Translations under genes and position numbers: made by a program
Shown: piece by piece, positions 17,527-25,800 of the stretch
How the letters are laid out: each line of letters opens with the position of its first letter
Numbering within the stretch: the first letter of the stretch is position 1
Assembly: GCA_938015925.1 (NCBI GenBank)
Contig: CALLVY010000537.1
Span: 1 to 37,698 of the forward strand
Length of the DNA: 37,698 bases
Source: an uncultured Saprospiraceae bacterium
GTDB taxonomy: Bacteria > Bacteroidota > Bacteroidia > Chitinophagales > Saprospiraceae
Direction: 5' to 3'
Notes under the pieces: generated by a model
Seen by the model: only the letters and a program-made list of their open reading frames with translations
Database searches by the model: none
Told to the model about the DNA's origin: nothing

Positions 17527-18342
17527 ATGACGGATAAATTTAAAAAGATATTTCAGGCACCAACGTCGATCATAGGAATGATTCATGTACCTGCCTTGCC
17601 GGGAACTCCGGGTTACGGTGGTTCTGTACAAGCGATCATAGACCAGGTCATGGAAGAGCAGGAAATATATCTACGCGCAGGGATAGATGCCCTGATGATT
17701 GAAAACATGCACGATATTCCCTATCTTCATAGAAAGGTAGGTCCAGAAATAACGGCTCTGATGGCGGTGATCGCCAAGGGCTTAAAAGACGCAACGGTTT
17801 TGCCTTGTGGTATTCAGATTTTGGCTGGTGCCAATGAAGAAGCTTTGGCTGCTGCGCAGGCGGGAGGTTTGGATTTTATCCGGGCAGAGGGTTTTGTTTT
17901 TGCTCATGTGGCCGATGAAGGCTTGATGGAATCAGATGCGGGGACCTTGCTGCGCTATCGCAAGGCCATTGATGCGGCAGGGATTGCCGTTTTTACAGAT
18001 CTAAAGAAGAAGCATAGTTCTCATGCCATTACTCAGGATGTAGACTTATTGGAAACGGCCGAAGCGGCTGCTTTTTTTCGCAGCGATGCTTTGATTATCA
18101 CCGGAACTTCCACAGGAAAACCTGCAAAATTGGAAGACTTTCAGAAGCTGAGAGAAAAAATTAAACTCCCCTTATTAGCGGGCTCAGGGGTGAATCTGGA
18201 AAATGCTGAAAATTATTTCCCTGTTTGTGATGCCTTGATTGTTGGTTCTTGGTTTAAGAAGGAGGGCTATTGGGAAAATGACCTGGAATATGACCGCGTC
18301 GCGGCATTTATGTCAATGGTGAGAGATAAAGATGGGAGATGA
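17527..18342 (+). CDS. BtpA/SgcQ-family TIM-barrel protein
   Basis: 271 residues from ATG 17527 (MTDKFKKIFQ). The track start at 17488 adds 13 residues that fall on a likely promoter. Family blocks: SIIGMIHVPALPGTPGYGG near the N-terminus, GIDALMIENMHDIPYL, LPCGIQILAGANEEALA, GLDFIRAEGFVFAHVADEG, DLKKKHSSHAI, DALIITGTSTGKP, LLAGSGVNLENAE and DALIVGSWFK at the end. That is a full BtpA-type (beta/alpha)8 barrel with a phosphate-binding C-terminal half. BtpA was named for photosystem I stability in cyanobacteria, but most members, including E. coli SgcQ, occur in non-phototrophs with unproven, probably sugar-phosphate or nucleoside-related roles. Divergence from psuG fits a ribosyl/nucleoside salvage function (inference). 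Confidence 0.88.
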   Translation: MTDKFKKIFQAPTSIIGMIHVPALPGTPGYGGSVQAIIDQVMEEQEIYLRAGIDALMIENMHDIPYLHRKVGPEITALMAVIAKGLKDATVLPCGIQILAGANEEALAAAQAGGLDFIRAEGFVFAHVADEGLMESDAGTLLRYRKAIDAAGIAVFTDLKKKHSSHAITQDVDLLETAEAAAFFRSDALIITGTSTGKPAKLEDFQKLREKIKLPLLAGSGVNLENAENYFPVCDALIVGSWFKKEGYWENDLEYDRVAAFMSMVRDKDGR

Positions 18343-18396
18343 CCGTTCTTTTAACTAGCTTTAGATAAATTCATTAATTTATTAAAATGAAAAAGT

Positions 18397-19077
18397 ATGC
18401 GAGTATTTTCCCTAATTCTTCTTTTGGTATTTCTTAGTTCCAGTACGATTGATGCTCAAAAAAGACATAGAAAAAAGAAAACTAATGATAGTCGATTTAG
18501 GGTGAGTATGCTGCTTGGAACCTATGGTGCTCAGGTAGATGGCGATAATTTCAATGGCTTTAATAAAGCGGCGCTGAGCAGCGGATTGAGAGCGACCATT
18601 CTTTTGCGAGAACATATTGATTTTAATATTGAATTATTATACCAACAAAAGGGGAGTGTCTTTGAACTCTTTCCGATGGGGGATAAGGATAGAGCATTGA
18701 ATTTGACTTACATCGAAGTGCCTTTAATTTTGCGTTATTTTCCATTGGAAGAAAAGAAAGGTGTAAACATAGACGTAGGAATAGCTTACGGTCGACTAAT
18801 TAATACCAAGGTTGTCGAAGTACAATCGGAATTGGCAGTCGAGTATGAAGAACTTGCATTGGATTTTAAAAGTAATGAATTGAGTTTGATTTTAGGTCTT
18901 GGGTATCAGTTTACTCCGAATTTTAGTATCGGTGGCAGATACTCTTTTAGCTTAACCCCTTTCTACGATAATTCTGAGAACATTAATCTTACTCCCTTTG
19001 AACTCGGTCTAGGTAAAGAAGTCGTTAGGTACTTGCGGAATTACCTCATTGGAGCATATGTTGCTTATACTTTTTGA
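18397..19077 (+). CDS. outer-membrane beta-barrel protein (PorT-like)
   Basis: 226 residues with a signal peptide ending STIDAQ, then a very basic linker (KRHRKKK) and alternating beta strands: FRVSMLLGTYGAQV, LSSGLRATILLREHIDFNIELLY, LTYIEVPLILRYFPL, VNIDVGIAYGRLI, LSLILGLGYQFTPNFSIGGRYSFSL, and a terminal strand LIGAYVAYTF ending in Phe. YIEVPLILRY is the hallmark of the small 8-stranded outer-membrane beta-barrel family 2 (PorT-like) common in Bacteroidota. Function unknown; some members are receptors or T9SS-related. Its 3' end overlaps the convergent aminotransferase gene by 13 nt. Confidence 0.85.
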   Translation: MRVFSLILLLVFLSSSTIDAQKRHRKKKTNDSRFRVSMLLGTYGAQVDGDNFNGFNKAALSSGLRATILLREHIDFNIELLYQQKGSVFELFPMGDKDRALNLTYIEVPLILRYFPLEEKKGVNIDVGIAYGRLINTKVVEVQSELAVEYEELALDFKSNELSLILGLGYQFTPNFSIGGRYSFSLTPFYDNSENINLTPFELGLGKEVVRYLRNYLIGAYVAYTF

Positions 19078-20252
19078 AGTACTTGAATCAATTGATCAAC
19101 TTCCGAAGTGGTGTTGTAATAATGGATAGAAGCTCGATTCAAGGTTTCTATATTTCGCTTTTTCAAATCCAATAAAGTAGAACGCTGTACACTTACAGAA
19201 GTATTGATTTTGCTTTCCAATAACAAAGCCTGGAGTTCAAAAGGCGCCATTTTTTGATGCCGAAAAGTAACGATCCCTCCGAGGTGTTTTCCTCGATCCA
19301 AAATTTCTACCTGCTTCAATTCTGACAAAGCCGCTCGGCAATAATTGGCCAGGTATTGAATCTGTTTCCAGATATTTTCCATTCCGATTTCTTGGGCATA
19401 TTGCACCGCACTAGAAAGCCCGAGTTGCAAAGCTTTATTGTTTTCCCAGTTTTCAAAACGTTGGGCTCCAGGATGCATTTGGTATTGGTCTTCCTTTTGC
19501 CATACTGCCGCATGTTGGTCTAGAAAAGGCGGGGATAATTGATCAATGATATTGGCGTTGACATATAGGAAACCGGTTCCTCTGGGCGCTCGCAAAAATT
19601 TTCGACCTGTAGCAGTTAGAAAAGAACATTTTAATTGCTGCACATCCATCGGCAACTGCCCAATCGATTGACAACTATCAAGCAAATAAAGAATACCATG
19701 CTTCGCTGCCAATTCGCCAATTTCCTTGGCTGGATTGACGATTCCGCCACTAGTAGGCATATGCGTGACGGAGATCAGGCGAACACGATCATGGATCATC
19801 TTCTCCAGGGCAAGGAGGTCGATATTCCCCTGTTCATCTTCAGGAATGATTTGTAGAACGACGCCCTTTTCTTTTTTAGCTTTTAGGTAGTTGATAAAAT
19901 TAGAACCATACTCCACCTCTGTCGTTAAGATAATATCTCCTGCCTTAAACGGAATGGAACTAAAGGCCATGTTCCAGGCGACCGTCGCATTTTCTAGCAA
20001 AGCTATTTCGGAAGATTTGGCATTGATAAATTGGGCGATATGCTCATAGCTTGCTTGTAATTCCTCGTGATGTTTGGCGGCCGATTCATAGCCTCCTTGC
20101 AAAGCTTCTTCCTTTAAGTAATCCAAGACACGGTCTCTGACTTTATTAGGGGTCAGCGCGGCTCCGGCATTATTGAGATGGTTGACGTGTTGTACGCCAT
20201 CGGTTTCTGCACGGAAGCGGGCAATGGTGGAAGGGGAAAAGATATCAGACAT
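19065..20252 (-). CDS. class V aminotransferase-fold PLP enzyme (cysteine desulfurase-like)
   Basis: 395 residues, full length for the fold. HLNNAGAALTP near residue 25 is the substrate/phosphate-binding opening of class V enzymes; YLLDSCQSIGQLPMDV gives the PLP pyridine Asp192 and Gln195; TATGRKFLRAPRGTGFLYV supplies the Schiff-base Lys218. PLP-dependent cytoplasmic enzyme of the SufS/isopenicillin-N-epimerase/EgtE-like superfamily. I see no cysteine-loop signature that would prove desulfurase activity, so the reaction (desulfuration, racemisation or beta-elimination) is open. It is divergent from the coiled-coil gene; no suf or isc genes are nearby. Confidence 0.88.
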   Translation of the reverse strand: MSDIFSPSTIARFRAETDGVQHVNHLNNAGAALTPNKVRDRVLDYLKEEALQGGYESAAKHHEELQASYEHIAQFINAKSSEIALLENATVAWNMAFSSIPFKAGDIILTTEVEYGSNFINYLKAKKEKGVVLQIIPEDEQGNIDLLALEKMIHDRVRLISVTHMPTSGGIVNPAKEIGELAAKHGILYLLDSCQSIGQLPMDVQQLKCSFLTATGRKFLRAPRGTGFLYVNANIIDQLSPPFLDQHAAVWQKEDQYQMHPGAQRFENWENNKALQLGLSSAVQYAQEIGMENIWKQIQYLANYCRAALSELKQVEILDRGKHLGGIVTFRHQKMAPFELQALLLESKINTSVSVQRSTLLDLKKRNIETLNRASIHYYNTTSEVDQLIQVLQKV

Positions 20253-20286
20253 GGTGCTTTGATTTAATTTTTATCAATCAGCCTGT

Positions 20287-20316
20287 AAAGTAGCTAAAAA
20301 AATATTTACTTTAGCT
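20287..20316. promoter_or_regulatory. inverted repeats in divergent promoter region
   Basis: Two overlapping inverted repeats sit between the divergent aminotransferase and coiled-coil genes: AAAGTA/TACTTT and AGCTAAA/TTTAGCT. They could be an operator or chance in AT-rich DNA. Confidence 0.22.
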
Positions 20317-20362
20317 GATCCGTAAATTTACAAAGCCAAGTTTAGTAATAAAAAATCCATCC

Positions 20363-21304
20363 ATGAGTGAGCTACAAAAGCAAATAAAAAAAACCTTGGA
20401 AGAGGTTAGGCAAATTGATAAAGTCAAAAAGCACCTGGAAAGTCTGGAAGTGCGATTGACGACGGCTTATACGGCACAAAGTAAGTTGGTGAAAATATTG
20501 GAACAGGAATATGAGGACTTGGATCAATTAGAAAAATTGAGTTTGAAATCTCTTTTTCATAAAGTGCTCGGCAGTAAGAAAGAGCAGATGGAAAAAGAAC
20601 GCCAGGAATATTTGCAAGCATCTCTTAAGTATGATGAGCATCAGAAAACGGTAGAGTTATTGGAATACGAGAAAAAAGTATTAGAAGAAAAGTTAACGGA
20701 CAAAGGGGATCTGGGGGCTGGCTTAGAGAAATTGTTGAAAAAACGAGAACGCGAAATCATCAAAGGCAATGCTCGGGGAGGAAAAAAATTGTTGAAAATT
20801 CAGCAAAAGATAGAACGCCAGGACTTTATTATCAGAGAAGTTAGAGAAGCGATGAAAGTAGGAAAAGAAGCTTTCAATGTGTTGGAACAGATGCTCGGAT
20901 TTTTGCGAACTGCCCGAAACTGGGGACGTTGGGATATGGGAAAAGGTGGAGCGCGTACTGCTCATTTTAAACATTCTAATATTGACCGCGCCCGAGAAAG
21001 AGCTTATCTGGCTCAACAATTACTCAATCGTTTTGAAGGAGAGCTACGCGATGTTTACGATCATGTTGAACGATTAAATTTAAATATAGAGTTGGATTCT
21101 TTTAGTCGTTTTATGGATGTGTTTTTTGACAATCTTATTTCAGATTGGGTCATCCAACAGAAAATCCAAAATGCCCTGTCCAATGTAAATGGCGTACGAG
21201 ATCGAGTCTTGCGTATGCTGCAAGGATTGAATACCGAAGAGGCGAACAGCCAGGCACTTATTCGGAAAATGCGAAAAGAACGCAAAAAAATTTTGAGTGA
21301 ATAA
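20363..21304 (+). CDS. coiled-coil protein with a conserved WGxWDMG segment, function unknown
   Basis: 313 residues, no signal peptide or membrane helix. Residues ~1-180 are nearly continuous heptad-like helix rich in Lys, Glu, Leu and Gln, with a short break at LKSLFHKVLGSK. Residues ~190-215 contain NWGRWDMGKGGARTAHFKHSNID, the only non-helical, Gly/aromatic-rich segment, followed by another helical region with FEGELRDVYDHVERL. From memory, a related W-GTWD..GGG....KHS.ID segment is found in uncharacterised bacterial coiled-coil proteins, so it is probably the functional core. No enzymatic motif. Monocistronic as far as I can see; followed by ~400 nt of AT-rich DNA. Confidence 0.75.
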   Translation: MSELQKQIKKTLEEVRQIDKVKKHLESLEVRLTTAYTAQSKLVKILEQEYEDLDQLEKLSLKSLFHKVLGSKKEQMEKERQEYLQASLKYDEHQKTVELLEYEKKVLEEKLTDKGDLGAGLEKLLKKREREIIKGNARGGKKLLKIQQKIERQDFIIREVREAMKVGKEAFNVLEQMLGFLRTARNWGRWDMGKGGARTAHFKHSNIDRARERAYLAQQLLNRFEGELRDVYDHVERLNLNIELDSFSRFMDVFFDNLISDWVIQQKIQNALSNVNGVRDRVLRMLQGLNTEEANSQALIRKMRKERKKILSE

Positions 21305-21714
21305 GCCAAAATCCCTTTTTTAGTTTTTTTTATTTAAACAACTGCCTTTTAGTTTTTTATATAGTTGATCTATTTTTTATTTGTAAAAGATAGCCTGTCC
21401 CTTCTTTTGGAAAAATATTTTTTTTAGTATCTGAACTATTGCTTTAGCGATAAAAAGAAAGTAAATTAAGTAAGAACTTGGTCGGAAAGGTCGTCAATAA
21501 TTTCTTAAGAAGTCATTGACAATCAAGATCCTCCCGTCCGCTTATGCGCTTCCTTCACCTGATGTATTAGTTCGCTGGAACTCATAAATCTCTGTCATAC
21601 ATCATCTTGTAGGATCGTTCCCTTATCCCTCCTTTTAAGTCTATATCTTTTGGTAAATACCAAAGGTATATGCTCTCCTCCCTTATACTTATTGCTCACA
21701 CTAAAAACAAGACT
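21305..21714. other. AT-rich intergenic region with a palindrome
   Basis: Two T-rich stretches (near 21318 and 21350) after the coiled-coil gene could end transcription but have no clear stem. Near the right end CTTTTGGTA-AA-TACCAAAGG (21647-21666) is an almost perfect palindrome about 50 nt before the small-protein ATG and could be an operator. No other ORF is convincing. Confidence 0.35.
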
Positions 21715-21930
21715 ATGAAAAAGCAAAAGTACATTATAGAAGGAATGGCCGGAGGCCATCGCAGCAAAAAAGATTATCGATTATTGGTACTGCAAGCAGG
21801 AACAGTAGTTTACGAAGAAAGATCCATTACCACTTTTCAAGCCAAAGCTTTGGCCTATTGGTGGAATTCCACAACCGCCTATGGCGTACAGATTTGTAAG
21901 AATAAAATGAAGCGACTTCGTCGTAAATAA
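21715..21930 (+). CDS. small basic protein of unknown function
   Basis: 71 residues from ATG 21715 (MKKQKYIIEGMAGG). The track start at 21670 adds a non-homologous-looking leader. Contents: a beta-like N-terminus, KDYRLLVLQAGTVVYEERSI, then FQAKALAYWWNSTTAYGVQI and a very basic end (KNKMKRLRRK). No signal peptide. The alternating pattern suggests a small beta-beta-alpha domain. I do not recognise the family. A palindrome lies upstream. Confidence 0.5.
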   Translation: MKKQKYIIEGMAGGHRSKKDYRLLVLQAGTVVYEERSITTFQAKALAYWWNSTTAYGVQICKNKMKRLRRK

Positions 21931-22057
21931 AAAGAAGACAGAAAGAAAATTTCGGTCGAGGCGAACCCATTTTACTAAAAGTTATCTGGGGCCAAGATCT
22001 TATTTTTTAAACACCAGGAACTATGCTTTTTTGCCTTTGCCTTTACTTCGTCGTAAA
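21915..22057 (+). repeat. direct repeat of a 13-mer, 130 bp apart
   Basis: ACTTCGTCGTAAA occurs at 21915-21927, over the last codons of the small basic protein, and again at 22045-22057 downstream. It may mark a small duplication of the gene's 3' end; short enough to be chance. Confidence 0.4.
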
Positions 22058-22117
22058 AAAAATAGGAATAATCGTAAAATAATAATTTATATCCCTCAGA
22101 TTATTTAGCTTGGGTTT

Positions 22118-22765
22118 ATGTTATCCTGGCTATACCAATTACTCAAAATTATTCTGCTACTAGCACTACCTTTCATCTTGTTGATAAGAGGTGCGGTGTT
22201 TTGTTATTTACATTACGAATGGCCGCCTTGGCTCGCCCTGTTGGGTGGTGCGCTTGGCGCAATGGTCGTGCTCTTTGTTTATCTTAGTTTTCTACACGGA
22301 AAAGTTACCGGAAAAATGTCTGGCGGCGGAGCGATGAAACGACGTACGATGATCGTTTTGCTTCTGGTAGGCGGCTACTGTATTCATGGTTTATTGTTTC
22401 TTTCAGGAACCAATGCCAAAGGCCAGGAAGTGCAAAGTGAATTTACCAAATTACACCCCATACTACGTCTTGGCGTCAGTACCTTGATTTTTGTCGACCC
22501 GGATTTGATGATCACAGATGCCAGTCGGCAACCGGAAGATTACAAAAAAATGGGACTACCCAGCAAAGGCCGATCCCTGCATTACAAACAAGGCAGTGGC
22601 TTTGTACATGCGCTTGATATCAGAACCAATGGCCGAGGAGAAATCCGCAACCAACTCCTTTCCATCTATTTTCGCATGATGGGATTTAATACCCTTCGAC
22701 ATGTCGGTACTGCCGATCACTTACATATTTCTTTATCCAACCCAGCGGTCCCTGGTGCGATTTGA
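22118..22765 (+). CDS. membrane-anchored M15-like (D-Ala-D-Ala peptidase fold) metallopeptidase candidate
   Basis: 215 residues. Three hydrophobic segments at ~7-27, 38-58 and 78-96, with a basic stretch (MKRR) before the third, place the C-terminal ~115 residues on one side of the membrane, probably outside. That domain has GRSLHYKQGSG (His155), HALDI (Asp167) and ADHLHISL (His201, His203), the order His...Asp...HxH expected for zinc ligands of the M15/hedgehog-type fold. The family trims peptidoglycan cross-links. Compared with ordinary M15 enzymes (HxxGxAxD), the first ligand is farther from the Asp, so activity is uncertain. A bidirectional terminator follows. Confidence 0.6.
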   Translation: MLSWLYQLLKIILLLALPFILLIRGAVFCYLHYEWPPWLALLGGALGAMVVLFVYLSFLHGKVTGKMSGGGAMKRRTMIVLLLVGGYCIHGLLFLSGTNAKGQEVQSEFTKLHPILRLGVSTLIFVDPDLMITDASRQPEDYKKMGLPSKGRSLHYKQGSGFVHALDIRTNGRGEIRNQLLSIYFRMMGFNTLRHVGTADHLHISLSNPAVPGAI

Positions 22766-22782
22766 TACTTGCTTTAAGGCAT

Positions 22783-22820
22783 AAAAAAAAGAGGCGCGAT
22801 TTTCATCGCGCCTCTTTTTT
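22783..22820. terminator. bidirectional rho-independent terminator
   Basis: A perfect 10-bp stem GAGGCGCGAT/ATCGCGCCTC with a 4-nt loop, flanked by an A tract on the left and a T tract on the right. It separates the convergent M15-like gene (+) and PKD giant (-). Confidence 0.93.
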
Positions 22821-22845
22821 GTGGGTTTGTTTCTTAAAAGAATTG

Positions 22846-25800
22846 TTACCTAAGCAAAGTGACGTTTCCAGTAAAGTTATCAGATGGACAACCATCAAAT
22901 GCTGTTTCTATATTGTAAATATAAACATCAGATGCGGCAGGTTTTCCATTCTGCATTCCATCCCAACCCGTTGCTGGAGTATCATTGTCATAAACCTTTT
23001 GTCCCCAACGATTGAAGATCTCAAACTTGGTAATCGTCAAGTCTTCTAAGTTGGTCGTTGAATTAGGTACAACATTGAAATAATTAGTTGCTCCACTTAC
23101 ACTTGGGATAAAAGCATTTGGCAATTTGTAGGCCCCTTCAGGAACACTAAAGTCGAAAGTGTATTCTTTATCAAAACAACCATTACCGAAGCGGTCTGTT
23201 ACTTCGAGCGTATATTTTACCCTTTCATTGATGGTAGCTATAGGAGCATTACAATCGGTACAGCTAAGGTTCAAAGGAGGAGGTACGTCACCGTCCCCTT
23301 CCGTTTTCCATGTCAAAACATGGTAATCTTGTACGCCCGTAATGTTAAGTACGACTGGGTCGCCTGCACATACCAACTGTTCTACCTCCACGACTTGGAT
23401 GCTATCAATGATGTATAAGTTTTGACTATCAGCATCCGTACAATCTGCTATGTTGTCGTTAGAAACATTGAGGTTAACCGTATAGACACCTCCTGTTGGA
23501 TAGAGGATTGTTCCAGCTCTTGTATTAGAAGTATTTCCATCTCCAAATTCCCAAAGTACTGTATTGTCAGGATTGAAAGAGAGGATATCATAATCAATAG
23601 GTTGACCGAGGCAATAGACAGAATCCGCAATTTCAATATCTGCTTTCGTTTCTGCAACGTTGAACACTAGAGAATCAAGGAAGGTACAAGCACTACTAGC
23701 TCCTTCTAAGAGTATCTTGATTTGATCTTGACCACCAGCTGGTGGCGGAGAAATATCATAAGGATAAACAATGGTTAAACCACCTTCTTGGGTTTCTCCG
23801 TTTGGTAAAAACCAAGTCCATTTAGATACGTCGATCGTATCGCTTAAGGTAAAAGAAATCTCATCATCTACGCAGATGGCGCCAGGGTTTAAGCTTACGG
23901 TTCCTTCAGGACCTTCTACAACAAAAGTTTCTGTGTGGGTATCTGAACATCCATTTGCGGTGGAAACTGCTAGAGTAAATTCAAAAGTACCTTTACCAAA
24001 AGTAAGCGTTGGATTGGGTACACCAGGGCTGATTGGAATAGTAGGGTTAGAAGTCCATACATAGTTTAGTGGAGCCCAATTGGTTACACTTGTATTGGTA
24101 AATGAAATATCTTGATTGTAGCAAAGCAAAGGATTATTATCTACATCAGTAGAAAAATCAGCGACGGGATAGTCATGTACCGAGACCTCGAGCATTTGAG
24201 GATCTCCTGGACAATTTGTTCCGATTTCTACATAATTTAAAGTGACGGTATAAAGTCCTTCCGCCATATATTCTACGGTTTCCATTTGATTACTACCGAC
24301 AGTCGACATGTCTCCAAAATCCCAATCCCAAACGAGGGAAGATCCTTGGCTGGTAAAATCAGTAGCGCTAAAATTAATCACATCTCCCAAGCAAATATCA
24401 GGACTTGGTAAAGCCGTTATGGTACTTGTAGGCTCGTAGAGTGGGATACTGATAGTGGTCATTCCGTTACAACCTAAAGTATCGGTTACACTAAGAGTAA
24501 CGGTAAACATATTTGGATCAAGAGAAGACATGAATGTTTGAGTGGGATCTTTGTCTTCTGAAGTAGAACCATCATCAAAGAACCATTCGTAGGTGCTGAT
24601 CGTGGTATCTGCCATACTAAGGTCTGTGAAACTAATCGTTTGCCCTATACAAATATTCCCATCAAGATCATCGAAGGTAAAAGCAGGGTATACTCCAAAA
24701 ACTTCTACCTGTTGGTCGAAAGTATCTAAACAGCCATTGATGTCTCTGGCGATCAAGCGAACATCATTGGTACCTGGTGATTCAAAAACATGTTCCACCA
24801 AAGTGTCAGAAGTCGTTATTGGCCGATCATTTGGATCGCTAAAATACCAAGTATATCCTCTCCAACATCGATCATCTACATCGATCGAAGGGCTAGAGTT
24901 TAATTCATACATATTTCCTAAACATAAAATAGTATCCAAAGGAATTACATCTGCTTTTAAATCTCGAATATTGATAACCGCAGAATCTACAGAAGCCGGA
25001 CATCCCGTACCTGGATTAAAGGCAGTAAGATAAACGGTGTAAGATCCTGTATTGGCATAAGTATAAGTCAAGTCTGCCAAGGTGGTATCTACACCATCTC
25101 CAAAATCCCAAAGTACATTAGTCGCATCATGGCTACTATCTGCAAAGATCACGGTATAAGTAGTATCGGCACAATCAATAAAATAATCAATCTCTGCGAT
25201 CGGTCCTCTTACATTGATGAAATCAGTTTTGGTGATGGAAGAAAAGCATCCATTGTATTCTACTGTAAGCGTAACATCAAACATTCCCGTTTCACTTACA
25301 AAAGCCCATTTCATTTCATCCGTTTGGAAACAGTGGAAAGAACGAGAATCATCTGTTTCAAAATGCCAGGCATCTACGTTTTCAATTCCTGGAAAATTGG
25401 TTGGAGAGAAAAAGATAGTATCTCCAGGACAGACATCCGTTTGATCTGCTGTAAAATCAGGATTAAGTTCTTCTCCAACATTGATCACAATAGTATAAGA
25501 GGTATCCTTACAACCCGTGGCATCTGTCACGATCAATTGAACTGGATATTCTCCGGGATCAGTATAGAGGTGTACAGGGTCTTCGGTTACGGTATTATTA
25601 GAAGTCGTTCCGTCTCCATAATCCCATTCCCATAAAACGATATCAACATCATTAGAGCTTTGGTCTTCGAAGGTAACTTCTAGAGGCGCACAACCTTCTA
25701 CTGCGTCTGGTGCAAAGAGTGCATTGGGTTGCCAGATGGTATCAACAAGTGAAAAAGTGTCTATACATCCAGAAGCACTAATCACGGTAAGTAAGGTGAT

